DNA of 64,000 nt from positions 186,001 through 250,000 of the forward strand of contig NZ_PYCN01000009.1 in NCBI RefSeq assembly GCF_003062295.1, in the 5' to 3' direction. Made by a program: the position numbers and the translations under genes. The notes beneath the pieces are model-generated. The model was not told the DNA's origin. It did no database searches and saw only the letters and a list, made by a program, of their open reading frames with translations. This stretch comes from Bradyrhizobium algeriense. Its GTDB lineage: Bacteria > Pseudomonadota > Alphaproteobacteria > Rhizobiales > Xanthobacteraceae. Below are positions 26,322 to 35,845 of this stretch, in pieces (positions within the stretch are counted from its first letter, which is position 1; each line of letters begins with the position of its first letter).

Positions 26322-27053
26322 TTAGAGCGGATGCAGCACGCGCCGTAGAAAGTCCTGCGTGCGCGCATGCTGCGGCTGGTTGAGGACTGACTTCGCCGGC
26401 CCCTGCTCGACGATCACGCCGCCGTCGATGAACAGCACGCGGTCGGCGACGTCCTTGGCAAATGCCATTTCATGGGTGACGACGACCATGGTCATGCCGT
26501 CATCGGCGAGTTTTCGCATCACGCCCAACACATCGCCGACCAGTTCGGGATCGAGCGCCGAGGTCGGCTCGTCAAATAATATCGCCTTCGGCTGCATCGC
26601 GAGCGCACGCGCAATAGCGACGCGCTGTTGCTGTCCGCCCGACAGTTGCGGCGGGTGGACATCGGCTTTCTCCGCCAGCCCAACCCGCGCCAGCAGCGCG
26701 CGGCCGCGCTCCAGCGCCTCGGCGCGCGGCTCCTTCTTCACATAAACGGGGCCTTCGATGACGTTCTCGAGCGCGGTCCGGTGCGGAAACAGGTTGAAGC
26801 GCTGGAACACCATCGAGACCTGGGTGCGGACCGAAACGATCGAAGGCGCATTGCGATCGACCTTCGCGCCTTCGACAAGGATGTCGCCGCTGTCATAGCT
26901 TTCCAGTCCGTTGATACAGCGCAGGATGGTGGATTTACCCGAGCCCGAGGGACCGATGATGCAGACCACCTCGCCCTTCTCGACCGACGCCGTGATGCCC
27001 TTGAGCACCTCGACCTTGCCAAAACTCTTGTGGACGTTGGAGAGCTCGATCAT
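26322..27053 (-). CDS. Polar amino acid ABC transporter ATP-binding protein
   Basis: 243 residues of the GlnQ/HisP type: Walker A GPSGSGKST, Q-loop VFQRFNLFPH, signature LSGGQQQRVAIARALAM, Walker B ILFDEPTSALDPEL and switch His in VVTHEMAFA. The start overlaps the end of the permease gene by four bases, so the two are coupled. It energises uptake through the adjacent permease and binding protein. Confidence 0.92.
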   Translation of the reverse strand: MIELSNVHKSFGKVEVLKGITASVEKGEVVCIIGPSGSGKSTILRCINGLESYDSGDILVEGAKVDRNAPSIVSVRTQVSMVFQRFNLFPHRTALENVIEGPVYVKKEPRAEALERGRALLARVGLAEKADVHPPQLSGGQQQRVAIARALAMQPKAILFDEPTSALDPELVGDVLGVMRKLADDGMTMVVVTHEMAFAKDVADRVLFIDGGVIVEQGPAKSVLNQPQHARTQDFLRRVLHPL

Positions 27054-27703
27054 TTCTGGCCTGCCCGCTTTTCGAAGTGACGGACCAGAAGGATGAGCGG
27101 GATGCTCATGGTGAGATACATCAGCGCAACAAGCGTGAACACGCTGGTGTTCTTGAAGGTGGAGGACGCGATCAGCTTGCCTTGCAAGGCGAGTTCGGCG
27201 ACCGTGATGGTCGAGGCCTGGGACGAATCCTTCAGCATCATGATCATCACGTTGCCATAGGGCGGCAGCACGATTCTAACCGCCTGCGGCAACACCACGC
27301 GGCGCATGGTCAGCCACCAGCTCATGCCGATCGCCTGCGCCGCCTCAATCTGGCCCTTGTCGATGGCTTCGATGCCGGCGCGAAAATTCTCGGCCTGGTA
27401 GGCCGAGTAAGCGATGCCGAGACCGAGAATCGCCGCCTGCAGCGCCGTCATCGTCAGGCCGAATTCCGGCATCACGAAGTAGAGATAGAACAGCAGCACG
27501 ATGATCGGGATGCCGCGGATCACGTTGATCACGCCGGCGCTGAGTCCCGTGAGAAAGCCGATACCCGATACGCGCATCAGCGCCCAGACCAGGCCGAGCA
27601 TGGTCGACAAGACCAACGATCCCAGCGTGACGATAATCGTCAGCGCCACACCGCTCATCAGGATCGGCAGGAACTCGACAGTATCGCGCCAGAAGGCCTG
27701 CAT
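27050..27703 (-). CDS. Polar amino acid ABC transporter permease
   Basis: 217 residues from ATG 27703, which overlaps the TGA of the binding-protein gene (TGATG) and follows AGGGGA; a longer frame to 27730 is therefore unlikely. Several membrane helices begin with LMSGVALTIIVTLGSLVLST. The coupling loop region QIEAAQAIGMSWWLTMRRVV and VLPPYGNVMIMMLKDSS are typical of the HisM/GlnP family, which usually dimerises. Confidence 0.9.
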   Translation of the reverse strand: MQAFWRDTVEFLPILMSGVALTIIVTLGSLVLSTMLGLVWALMRVSGIGFLTGLSAGVINVIRGIPIIVLLFYLYFVMPEFGLTMTALQAAILGLGIAYSAYQAENFRAGIEAIDKGQIEAAQAIGMSWWLTMRRVVLPQAVRIVLPPYGNVMIMMLKDSSQASTITVAELALQGKLIASSTFKNTSVFTLVALMYLTMSIPLILLVRHFEKRAGQK

Positions 27704-28470
27704 CAGGTCCCCTGCGCCTTCAGGCCCCATTTATCGAGGATCTTTTCCACCGTGCCGTTCGCCTTCAGCTTCGCCAGCGAGGTGTTGATCTTGGCGAGCA
27801 GTTCGATATCGCCCTTGCGCACGCCGATTCCGACCGCGCCTATGGTGGTCGGCTTGTAGCTCTCGACGATGCGCGCCTCGGAGAAACCGCCCTGCTTGAG
27901 GTTGTAGGCAAGGATCGGGTAGTCGGCGAAGCCGGCCTTGAGCCGTCCGGCGTTGACGTCGCGCAGAATATCCGGGATCGTGTCGTAGGCCTTCACCTCA
28001 CTGAACAGTCCGGACTTCTTCAGCGCATCGACGAACGCCGTTCCGACCTGCGCACCGACCACCTCGCCCTTCAGATCGTCCTGCTTGGCATAGGTCCTGG
28101 TGTCGCTCTTCGGCACCAGAAGTCCCTCGCCATAGCTGTAGAACGGTTCGGAGAAATCGATCACTTCCTTGCGTGCTGGCGTAACGAACATCGCCGCCGA
28201 GATGATGTCGATCTTGTTCGAGGTGAGCGAGGCGATCAGCGTCGAGAACTGCATCGGCTCGATCTGAACCTGGAAGCCGGCATCCTTGCCGATCTCGGTG
28301 ATGAGATCGACCATGATGCCCTGAATGCTGTTGGTCTTGGTCTCGAGGAAGGTGAAGGGCACGCCGGTCGGGGTCGAGCCCACTTTCAGCACCTTTTGCG
28401 CGGATGCCGGCATCGCGGCGGTCAGAACAACAGCCGCCATCGCGGCCTGGACGAGACGTTTGAGAGCCAT
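27703..28470 (-). CDS. Amino acid ABC transporter substrate-binding protein (family 3)
   Basis: 255 residues with a signal peptide (MALKRLVQAAMAAVVLTAAM, cut near ASA-QK) and the SBP_bac_3 pattern: LKVGSTPTGVPFTF, MVDLITEIGKDAGFQVQI, DIISAAMFVTPARKEVIDFS. First gene of the four-gene import and oxidase run. Transcribed divergently from the XRE-cupin gene at 28624, which is its likely regulator. Confidence 0.9.
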   Translation of the reverse strand: MALKRLVQAAMAAVVLTAAMPASAQKVLKVGSTPTGVPFTFLETKTNSIQGIMVDLITEIGKDAGFQVQIEPMQFSTLIASLTSNKIDIISAAMFVTPARKEVIDFSEPFYSYGEGLLVPKSDTRTYAKQDDLKGEVVGAQVGTAFVDALKKSGLFSEVKAYDTIPDILRDVNAGRLKAGFADYPILAYNLKQGGFSEARIVESYKPTTIGAVGIGVRKGDIELLAKINTSLAKLKANGTVEKILDKWGLKAQGT

Positions 28471-28541
28471 GGCACCACTCCTGGATCGAACACCGCCGCC
28501 CGCGTCAGACCAAAGAGTTGCGGGAAACGCCGTTCCGGCCT

Positions 28542-28608
28542 ATTTTCACCATTATGAAATTGTGGTCACACTTGCCGCGGCATTGCAAGCGATTTTCATG
28601 CACATGAA
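28542..28608. promoter_or_regulatory. Two palindromes between the transporter operon and XRE-cupin gene
   Basis: ATTTCA and TGAAAT half-sites pair across ccatta at 28543-28560, and TTCATG-CA-CATGAA lies at 28595-28608, just before the GTG of the regulator. Both share TTCA/TGAA halves, as expected for a dimeric helix-turn-helix protein. They are candidate operators for the divergent regulator; this is inference from position. Confidence 0.5.
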
Positions 28609-28623
28609 GGAAGCAGGTCTGAC

Positions 28624-29307
28624 GTGAGCGGTGGCAAGAGAATTAAAAAGCCGGCGCCCAAAGCCAAGGCAAGGGCCGCGGCAAAGACGGCGCGCAGGCC
28701 GAAGGCGAAGGCTGTCGCGAGGCCGGCCGAACCCGCGATGGACCTCGCCGTCGGCCGGCGCATTCGCGACCTACGCCGTGAACACAAACTGTCGCTGGAG
28801 ACGATCGCCGCGCGCACCGATCTGTCGATCGGCTTCCTCAGCCAGATCGAGCGCGGCCTGTCATCGCCTTCGCTGCGCGTGCTCGCAACGCTGGCGGACG
28901 TGCTCGGTGTCGGCATCGCTGCGCTGTTCGGCTCGCGGCCCAGCGACGATGCGGCTTCAGGCGGCGTGGTGACGCGCCAGTTGCAGCGCGCCGAACTGAA
29001 ACTGTGGCGCACCGGCATTTCAAAGCAATTGCTGAGTCCGGCCGGAACGGAAAGCCGCCTCAACCTGTTTCTCGTGCACCTGGAGCCCGGCGGCAACACC
29101 GGCGACGAACTCTACACCCATGACGGCGAAGAGGCCGGCCTGGTGCTGGAAGGCGAGATGACGCTGACCGTGGATGCCGAGACCTGGTCCCTCAAGCGAG
29201 GGGACAGTTTTCGCTTCGCCAGCCGCCGCCCTCACCGCTTTTCAAATCCGGCGGAAGATGCGAAAGCGGTCGTGCTGTGGGTGAACTGCATAACGGCGGC
29301 GTCATGA
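28624..29307 (+). CDS. XRE-family regulator with C-terminal cupin domain (first)
   Basis: 227 residues. A basic Lys/Ala/Arg-rich tail of about 38 residues leads to the helix-turn-helix (LAVGRRIRDLRREHKLSLET, SIGFLSQIERGLSSPSLRVL) and a cupin domain (THDGEEAGLVLEGEMTLTVD, RRPHRFSN). PuuR-like proteins of this plan sense amines or amino-acid metabolites. GTG start at 28624. Its stop overlaps the ATG of the molybdoenzyme gene (ATGA), so the regulator and enzyme are co-expressed while the transporter diverges. Confidence 0.88.
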   Translation: MSGGKRIKKPAPKAKARAAAKTARRPKAKAVARPAEPAMDLAVGRRIRDLRREHKLSLETIAARTDLSIGFLSQIERGLSSPSLRVLATLADVLGVGIAALFGSRPSDDAASGGVVTRQLQRAELKLWRTGISKQLLSPAGTESRLNLFLVHLEPGGNTGDELYTHDGEEAGLVLEGEMTLTVDAETWSLKRGDSFRFASRRPHRFSNPAEDAKAVVLWVNCITAAS

Positions 29308-31625
29308 GCGACGGTCTGGAACAACGAATGGATCAAGCCCGGGATGATTGGAGCCCGCACAGCGCACATTGGGGCGCATTTTCCGCGCGATGGAACGGCG
29401 CGACACTGGATATCAGGCCTTACGAGGAGGATCCTGCGCCCTCCTCGATTTTACAGAACTTCACCACCGCGATGCGCCACAAGGCCCGCATCCTGCGGCC
29501 GATGGTGCGCAAGGCATGGCTGGACCGGAGCGCATCCGTTGAGCGCACCTTCGACCAGAAATTCGTCGCTTGCCCCTGGGACGAAGTTCTCGATTTGCTT
29601 GCGAATGAATTGTCGCGGGTCCGAACCGAATATGGCGCCGCCGCGGTCTACGGCGGCTCCTATGGCTGGTCCAGCGCCGGACGTTTCCACCACGCGCAGA
29701 GCCAGGTCCATCGCTTCCTGAACATGGCATTCGGCGGCTATGTGCGTTCGGTGAACAGCTACAGCGCCGGCGCGTCGGCCGTGATCCTGCCTCATGTCCT
29801 CGGCGGCTACGAAGACGTCTCGCGCCGAAACGTAACGTGGGATCAGGTCGCCGAGCATACCGATACGGTGCTGGCGTTCGGCGGCATGGCGCTGAAGAAC
29901 TCGGACGTCGCAAGCGGCGGCATCAGCTGCCATATCGAGCGCGACGCGATGCAAAAGGCCGCGCGCCGCGGCGCGGTCTTCTACGGCATCGCGCCGTTGC
30001 GCGATGACCTGCCGGAAGAAGCCGGTGCCCGGTGGTTGCCGATCAAGGTCGGCACCGACGTGGCGCTGATGCTGGCGCTCGCGCACACGCTGCTCGTCGA
30101 AAACCTGTGGGACAGCGCGTTTGTCGCGCGCTACTGCACCGGCTTCGACATCTTCGAACGCTATCTGCTCGGCCGCGACGACAACACGCCAAAGGACGCA
30201 GCATGGGCGGCCGGCATCACCGGCATTCCCGCCGCCACCATCGTCGACCTCGCCCGCCGGCTGCCGCGCGGGCGCACCTTGATCACGGTCTCGCATTCAC
30301 TGCAGCGCGCGCAATATGGCGAGCAGCCGGTGTGGATGGGCGCGGTGCTCGCGGCCATGCTCGGCCAGATCGGCCTGCCCGGCGGCGGATATAATTACGC
30401 GCTCGGTGCGCTCGGCCACACCGGCCGCCGCTTCAACGCGGTTCCGATTCCGACGCTGTCGCAAGGCAAGAATAGCGTCAGCGAATTCATCCCGGTCGCG
30501 CGCGTTGCCGACATGCTGCTCAATCCGGGCGAGAGCTTCGAATACAACGGCCGGTCGATGCGGTATCCCGACATCAAGCTGGTCTATTGGGCGGGCGGCA
30601 ACCCTTTCCATCATCACCAGGACATCAACCGGCTGCGGCGCGCCTTCAATGTTCCGCAAACCATCGTCGTGCACGAAAGCGCCTGGACGCCGATGGCGAA
30701 ATTTGCCGACATCGTGCTGCCGGCGACGATGACGCTGGAACGCGACGATATCGGCGCCGCGGGCACCGATCCAAGGCTGATCGCAATGCGCAGGGCCATG
30801 GACCCAGTCGGCGAAGCGCGCGACGATTTCGATATTTTTGCCGCGCTGTCGCGGCGATTGGGCGTCGAACATGCTTTTACGGAAGGACGCGACACCAGGC
30901 AATGGCTGGCGCATCTTTACGAGCCGACGCGGAAGGCGCTTGCCGAGGCCGGCTGCGATGCGCCTGATTTCGAAGAGTTCTGGCAGCGCGGCGAACTCGC
31001 GCTGCCGTCGGCCCCCGATGACGGCGGCTTTCTGCGCGCCTTCCGCAACGATCCCCTCAACAACAAGCTGCCGACGCCAAGCGGCAAGATCGAGATCTAT
31101 TCGAAAACCATCGCGGGCTTCGGTTACGACGATTGCCTAGCCCACCCGGCCTGGCTACCCTCAACCGAACCGCCGGATGCACGCCACCCGTTGACGCTGA
31201 TCGCCAACCAGCCGGCGACGAGGCTGCACAGCCAGCTCGACTTCGGCGCCTACAGCCAGTCGAAAAAAATTGCCGGCCGCGAACCCGTCCGTCTCAACCC
31301 TGTTGATGCGGCGCGCCGCGGCATCGCCGACGGCGACATCGTCCGCCTGTTCAACGATCGGGGCGCCTGCCTGGCTGCCGCCGTTATTACAGACGACGTC
31401 ATGCCCGGCGTGGTGCAATTGTCCACCGGCGCCTGGTACGATCCGCAAGCAGGTGTGGCCGAACATCCGCTCTGCGTCCACGGCAATCCGAACGTGCTCG
31501 CCCGCGACATCGGCACATCGCGGCTCGCGCAAGGCTGCTGCGGTCAGGTGACGGTGGTCGAGTGCGAGAAATATACGGGAGCGCTGCCCGCCATCCGCGC
31601 CTTTGATCCTCCCGAGCAGGATTGA
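29304..31625 (+). CDS. Molybdopterin oxidoreductase, BisC/DMSO-reductase-like
   Basis: 773 residues from ATG 29304, which overlaps the regulator stop. The order of segments is that of biotin sulfoxide/TMAO reductases: HWGAFSARWNG, GGSYGWSSAGRFHHAQSQVH, then VNSYSAGASAVILPHVLGG with a Ser that should ligate Mo, and a C-terminal MGD-binding part (ANQPATRLHSQLDFG). No Tat signal and no N-terminal Fe-S cysteines, so it is a cytoplasmic single-subunit reductase of S- or N-oxides, perhaps repairing methionine or biotin sulfoxide. Confidence 0.88.
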   Translation: MSDGLEQRMDQARDDWSPHSAHWGAFSARWNGATLDIRPYEEDPAPSSILQNFTTAMRHKARILRPMVRKAWLDRSASVERTFDQKFVACPWDEVLDLLANELSRVRTEYGAAAVYGGSYGWSSAGRFHHAQSQVHRFLNMAFGGYVRSVNSYSAGASAVILPHVLGGYEDVSRRNVTWDQVAEHTDTVLAFGGMALKNSDVASGGISCHIERDAMQKAARRGAVFYGIAPLRDDLPEEAGARWLPIKVGTDVALMLALAHTLLVENLWDSAFVARYCTGFDIFERYLLGRDDNTPKDAAWAAGITGIPAATIVDLARRLPRGRTLITVSHSLQRAQYGEQPVWMGAVLAAMLGQIGLPGGGYNYALGALGHTGRRFNAVPIPTLSQGKNSVSEFIPVARVADMLLNPGESFEYNGRSMRYPDIKLVYWAGGNPFHHHQDINRLRRAFNVPQTIVVHESAWTPMAKFADIVLPATMTLERDDIGAAGTDPRLIAMRRAMDPVGEARDDFDIFAALSRRLGVEHAFTEGRDTRQWLAHLYEPTRKALAEAGCDAPDFEEFWQRGELALPSAPDDGGFLRAFRNDPLNNKLPTPSGKIEIYSKTIAGFGYDDCLAHPAWLPSTEPPDARHPLTLIANQPATRLHSQLDFGAYSQSKKIAGREPVRLNPVDAARRGIADGDIVRLFNDRGACLAAAVITDDVMPGVVQLSTGAWYDPQAGVAEHPLCVHGNPNVLARDIGTSRLAQGCCGQVTVVECEKYTGALPAIRAFDPPEQD

Positions 31626-31805
31626 TGCAGAGGCAACGACGACACCCGCATACCGGCTGTCCCGCGCACCGGGGAACATCGTGAAAGAATTTAGACATAC
31701 CCGAATGAAATCGAAAATCCGAACTTAGGACTGTCGATTCAGACGCCGTCAACACCCGAGGTCTACGCTTCCCAGGAGTTCGTATGGATACGTCAGGAGC
31801 TGAGC

Positions 31806-32150
31806 ATGCCGAACCGAGGGAAACACGGGAAAGCACGAGCCGCAGCCGCCGAGACCAGAGAAGATATCATGAGCTCGGCGGCCTTAAGCACCATGAGCGC
31901 GGGCGCCGTAAATGCCATGGCGGCAGTAGGCGCCGCCGTCATCAAGCTGCACAAAGAGCCCATGGACAAAGAGCCGGAATGGTTCTGGCACCTGTTCGCG
32001 AAGTGCGAAGCCAAGGCCGCACGTATCGCCGCGCAGGCCGCGCGCGCCCCTCGCTCCAATGGCGACGCCACATTCATTGAGGTCTACGCCAGGACCTTGC
32101 CGAAGCTGATGAAGACGGCGCTAAGCGCCCGCGAACAAGCACTGCACTGA
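31806..32150 (+). CDS. Small hypothetical protein
   Basis: 114 residues, not recognised. The ATG follows AGGAG by seven bases. The N-terminus is basic; a small-residue stretch (LSTMSAGAVNAMAAVGAAVI) is only weakly hydrophobic, and a helical C-terminus with WFWHLFAKCEAKAARIAAQA follows. Likely real given the ribosome binding site and codon use, but no role can be proposed. Confidence 0.6.
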   Translation: MPNRGKHGKARAAAAETREDIMSSAALSTMSAGAVNAMAAVGAAVIKLHKEPMDKEPEWFWHLFAKCEAKAARIAAQAARAPRSNGDATFIEVYARTLPKLMKTALSAREQALH

Positions 32151-32200
32151 GTGAAACTCGGCGCGTCCCGCGCCTCCTGCCAGTTGTGCTCGTCCGCCCG

Positions 32201-33466
32201 TCACCCAAACCGGTGATCGTAGCGGCTCACCGTGAGTTCGCTCACGTCGATCTCAGGCTTCCGCCCCGACATCAGGTCCGCCAGCACCCTCCCCGAGCCA
32301 CAGGCCATGGTCCAGCCAAGCGTGCCGTGGCCGGTGTTGAGATGCAGATTGTTGTAGCGCGTGGCGCCGATGACCGGCGGCCCGTCCGGCGTCATCGGGC
32401 GCAGGCCGCTCCAGAACGTCGCCTTGCCGAGGTCACCGCCGCGTGGAAACATGTCGGTGAGGGAATGGTCGAGCGTCGCGCGCCGCGCCGCATCGAGCCG
32501 GTTCGAATAGCCTGAGATTTCCGCGGTGCCGCCGACGCGGATGCGGTCGCCGAGCCGCGTGATCGCAACCTTGTAGCTTTCGTCCATCACGGTGGATACA
32601 GGCGCGCCGGCGTCATCGATGACCGGGACCGTGATCGAATAGCCCTTCACAGGATAGACAGGAACCGGAATACCGATGGGCTTGAGCAACCGCGGCGTCC
32701 AGCTGCCGAGTGCCGCGACGTAGGCATCGGCTTGCAACAGCCCGACGCTGGTGACGACGCCCGTAATCCTGTCGCCGTCCGCGACCACGCGATCGATGCT
32801 GGTATTGAACCTGAACTGCACGCCGAGCTTTGCTGCTTCCTTGGCGAGCGCCTGCGTAAACATATGGCAATCGCCGGTCTCGTCCTGCGGCAGCCGCAGT
32901 CCGCCGACGAATCTTTCCTTCACCGCCGCCAGCGCCGGCTCCGCACCGATGCAACCTTCGCGATCGAGCACCTCGTAAGGGACACCATATTGCTTGAGCA
33001 CCGCGATATCGCCGCCGGTACTGTCGAGCTGCTTCTGCTTGCGGAACAGCTGCAGCGTGCCCTGGCTGCGCTCGTCATATTTGATACCGATCTCGGCGCG
33101 CAGCGCGCGCAAGGAATCGCGGCTGTATTCGGCGATCGGGATCATCCGACGCTTGTTGACGGCGTAGCGCTCTGCCGTGCAGTTGCGCAGCATCTTCATG
33201 CCCCAGATCCACATCACGGGATCGAGCTTGGGCCAGATCACCAGCGGCCCGTGCCGCATCAACAGCCATTTGATGGCTTTCACCGGCACGCCGGGGCCGG
33301 CCCAGGGCGAGGAATAGCCGGGTGACACTTCGCCGGCATTGGCGAAAGAGGTTTCCTGCGCGGGCTCGGACTGGCGGTCGACGACCGTTACCTCATGGCC
33401 GGCGCGTGCCAGATAATAGGCTGTCGTGACGCCGATGACGCCACTGCCGAGAACGATGACTTTCAC
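32201..33466 (-). CDS. dadA: D-amino acid dehydrogenase small subunit
   Basis: 421 residues. It shows the DadA pattern: KVIVLGSGVIGVTTAYYLAR, ETSFANAGEVSPGYSSPWAG, DERSQGTLQLFR, and a C-terminal GLRPMTPDGPPVIG with HGTLGWTMACGSG. It oxidises D-amino acids to keto acids with electrons passed to the respiratory chain at the inner membrane. The start is GTG 33466 after GAGGGATC. It lies near an omega-aminotransferase gene on the same strand, fitting amino-acid catabolism. Confidence 0.9.
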   Translation of the reverse strand: MKVIVLGSGVIGVTTAYYLARAGHEVTVVDRQSEPAQETSFANAGEVSPGYSSPWAGPGVPVKAIKWLLMRHGPLVIWPKLDPVMWIWGMKMLRNCTAERYAVNKRRMIPIAEYSRDSLRALRAEIGIKYDERSQGTLQLFRKQKQLDSTGGDIAVLKQYGVPYEVLDREGCIGAEPALAAVKERFVGGLRLPQDETGDCHMFTQALAKEAAKLGVQFRFNTSIDRVVADGDRITGVVTSVGLLQADAYVAALGSWTPRLLKPIGIPVPVYPVKGYSITVPVIDDAGAPVSTVMDESYKVAITRLGDRIRVGGTAEISGYSNRLDAARRATLDHSLTDMFPRGGDLGKATFWSGLRPMTPDGPPVIGATRYNNLHLNTGHGTLGWTMACGSGRVLADLMSGRKPEIDVSELTVSRYDHRFG

Positions 33467-33520
33467 GATCCCTCACGCAATTCGCCGCGGCGTTCGCGCC
33501 GCGGCCCGCTCTGAAGCCCG

Positions 33521-33612
33521 GCTCCGATTGAATCGGAACCGTGCTCCAGGTTTATGTCTTGACGCGTTTTCTTCACGCGAACCGGGGGTCCACTTCGCTT
33601 GAAAACGCTATG
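33521..33612. repeat. Probable dispersed intergenic repeat
   Basis: Between the aminotransferase and dadA genes is an element that opens with an imperfect palindrome (CTCCGATTGAATCGGAAC) and continues with GACGCGTTTTCTTCACGCGA. I recall similar intergenic sequence from Bradyrhizobium relatives, but there is one copy here, so the repeat status rests on memory. Confidence 0.4.
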
Positions 33613-33631
33613 GCTTCCTTGCGAGCAAGGA

Positions 33632-34960
33632 TCAGGCCACGCGCTTGATGGCGTCGCCGAGGATCGAAACCATGTCGTCGATATGGCTTTTCTCGACAAT
33701 CAAGGGCGGCGACATCGCGAAGGAGTCGCCGCTCATGCGGAAATAAAGCCCGCGATTGAAGCAATCCACCATCACGTCATAACCGCGTGCGCCGACGCCG
33801 TCGTTGCGCGGCGACAGCTCGATTGCGCCCATCAGGCCGACATTGCGGATGTCGATGACGTTCGGCAGGCCCTTGAGCGAATGCAGCGCATCGCGCCAAT
33901 ATTCAGCCAGTGACGCTCCACGCGTGAGCAGCCCCTCGTCCTTGTAGATGTCAAGCGTCGCAAGGCCCGCCGCGCAGGCGACCGGATGCGCGGAATAAGT
34001 GTAGCCGTGGAACAGCTCGATCGTGCCCTCGGGGCCGTTCATCAGCGCGTCATGGATCTTGCGGCTGGCGAAAACCGCGCCGCAGGGCACGGTGCCGTTG
34101 GTGATGCCCTTGGCCGTCGTCATCATATCAGGCGTGACGCCGAAATAATCCGCCGCGAACGGCGCGCCGAGGCGGCCGAAGCCGGTGATGACCTCGTCGA
34201 AGATCAAGAGGATGCCGTGCTTGGTGCAGAGCTCGCGCAGCCGCTGCAGATAGCCCTTCGGCGGCGGCAGCACCGCGGTCGAACCCGGCACCGGCTCGAC
34301 AATGACGGCGGCGATGGTGTCAGCACCATGCAGCGCCACCATCCGCTCAACATCGTCGGCGAGTTCGGCGCCGTGCTCCGGCTGATCCTTTGCAAAGGCG
34401 TTGCGGGCGAGATCATGGGTGTGACGGATGTGGTCGACGCCAGGCAGATGGGTCGCAAAGGCGCGGCGGTTCGCCACCATGCCGCCGACCGACATGCCGC
34501 CGAAGCCGACGCCGTGATAGCCGCGCTCGCGGCCGATCAGGCGCGTCCGCGTCCCCTGTCCGATGGCGCGCTGATAGGCGAGCGCGATCTTCAGCGCAGT
34601 GTCGACCGACTCCGAACCCGAATTGGTGAAGAAGATGCGATCGATCCCCTTCGGCGCGATCTCGGCGAGCCGCTCGGCAAAATCGAACGCCAGCGGATGG
34701 CCCATGTTGAACGAGGGCGCGAAGTCGAGATTCATCAACTGCCGTTCGACGGCCGTTGCAATCTGGCGGCGGCCATGGCCGGCATTGACGCACCAGAGGC
34801 CGGCCGAGGCGTCGATCACCTTGCGGCCGTCGACGGTCGTGTAGTGCATGCCCTCGGCGGAAGCGAACAGCCGCGGCGCTTTCTTGAACTGCCGGTTGGC
34901 CGTGAACGGCATCCAGAACGAATCGGTTTGCAGGGTGTTCGGCTTCTGATGAAGGGTCAC
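33632..34960 (-). CDS. Class III aminotransferase, omega-amino acid:pyruvate type
   Basis: 442 residues from GTG 34960 (AGGAG seven bases upstream). PLP features are NSGSESVDTALKIALAY, ERGYHGVGFGG, LIFDEVITGFGRLG and the Schiff-base Lys in MMTTAKGITNG. The substrate-side sequence DSFWMPFTANRQFKKAPRLF matches beta-alanine/omega-amino acid:pyruvate transaminases, which use beta-alanine, GABA or aromatic amines. Divergent from the second XRE-cupin gene, its probable regulator. Confidence 0.9.
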   Translation of the reverse strand: MTLHQKPNTLQTDSFWMPFTANRQFKKAPRLFASAEGMHYTTVDGRKVIDASAGLWCVNAGHGRRQIATAVERQLMNLDFAPSFNMGHPLAFDFAERLAEIAPKGIDRIFFTNSGSESVDTALKIALAYQRAIGQGTRTRLIGRERGYHGVGFGGMSVGGMVANRRAFATHLPGVDHIRHTHDLARNAFAKDQPEHGAELADDVERMVALHGADTIAAVIVEPVPGSTAVLPPPKGYLQRLRELCTKHGILLIFDEVITGFGRLGAPFAADYFGVTPDMMTTAKGITNGTVPCGAVFASRKIHDALMNGPEGTIELFHGYTYSAHPVACAAGLATLDIYKDEGLLTRGASLAEYWRDALHSLKGLPNVIDIRNVGLMGAIELSPRNDGVGARGYDVMVDCFNRGLYFRMSGDSFAMSPPLIVEKSHIDDMVSILGDAIKRVA

Positions 34961-35112
34961 GGGTAGCTCCTGTGCTGGCAGCTCAAGGTACCACCGGGCC
35001 ACGCTCGGGAAGGCACAACAAGTCCTTTTCTTCGCTCCTGCAACCCATTGATTTTGCTAGCCCCGTTGGGGCATATTTGTTCGATCCGAAACACTTGCAA
35101 CAGGGATTTTCG

Positions 35113-35661
35113 ATGAGTGTCGATATCGGTGGGCGACTCCGCTTCGTTCGCGCCCGGCACAAGCTGTCGCAGCGCGAGCTGGCGAAGCGCTCCGGCGTGA
35201 CCAATTCGACGATCTCGCTGATCGAATCCAACCAGATGAACCCCTCCGTCGGCGCCCTCAAGCGCATCCTCGACGGGCTGCCGATGGGGCTCGCCGAGTT
35301 CTTCGCGATCGAGCCGGAGCGGCCGCGCAAGGCGTTCTACCGGTCCGACGAACTGACCGAGATCGGCAAGAAGCCGATCTCCTTCCGCCAGGTCGGCGAC
35401 AATCTGTTCGGCCGCAGCTTGCAAATCCTGAAAGAACGCTATGAGCCCGGCAGCGACACCGGCCGGGTGCCGCTGACCCATGACGGCGAGGAAGGCGGCA
35501 TCGTGGTCTCGGGCCGGCTCGAGGTGACCGTCGACGACGAGCGCCGTATTCTCGACCCCGGCGACGCCTATTATTTCGAGAGCCGCCGCTCGCACCGCTT
35601 TCGCTGCGTCGGGGGCAAAGCCTGCGAAGTGATCTCGGCCTGCACGCCGCCGACGTTCTGA
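35113..35661 (+). CDS. XRE-family regulator with cupin domain (second)
   Basis: 182 residues from ATG 35113. The helix-turn-helix (SQRELAKRSGVTNSTISLIE) and the cupin (THDGEEGGIVVSGRLEVTVD, ESRRSHRFRC) match PuuR-type regulators of putrescine use. The same plan as the protein at 28624 but without the basic N-terminal tail. The 152-bp divergent gap to the aminotransferase holds a small palindrome, GCCCCgttGGGGC, at 35060-35072, a possible operator. Longer frames starting at 34972 overlap the other gene's leader and are not supported. Confidence 0.88.
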   Translation: MSVDIGGRLRFVRARHKLSQRELAKRSGVTNSTISLIESNQMNPSVGALKRILDGLPMGLAEFFAIEPERPRKAFYRSDELTEIGKKPISFRQVGDNLFGRSLQILKERYEPGSDTGRVPLTHDGEEGGIVVSGRLEVTVDDERRILDPGDAYYFESRRSHRFRCVGGKACEVISACTPPTF

Positions 35662-35845
35662 GGGAGCAAGCGTATTCTTACAAATCCGCTGCGCTTGAAT
35701 AGCGCGCGATATGGTTGCGAATTCACCAGGTCGGCGGACATGAACCTCGCGACTTGAACCGCCAACCGCAGATGTAGCGAAATTACAATTGCGCAAGTTT
35801 GCAACTTGTGGTTCTTGTCACTGTTCGTTGTAAATTGGGTTTGTT

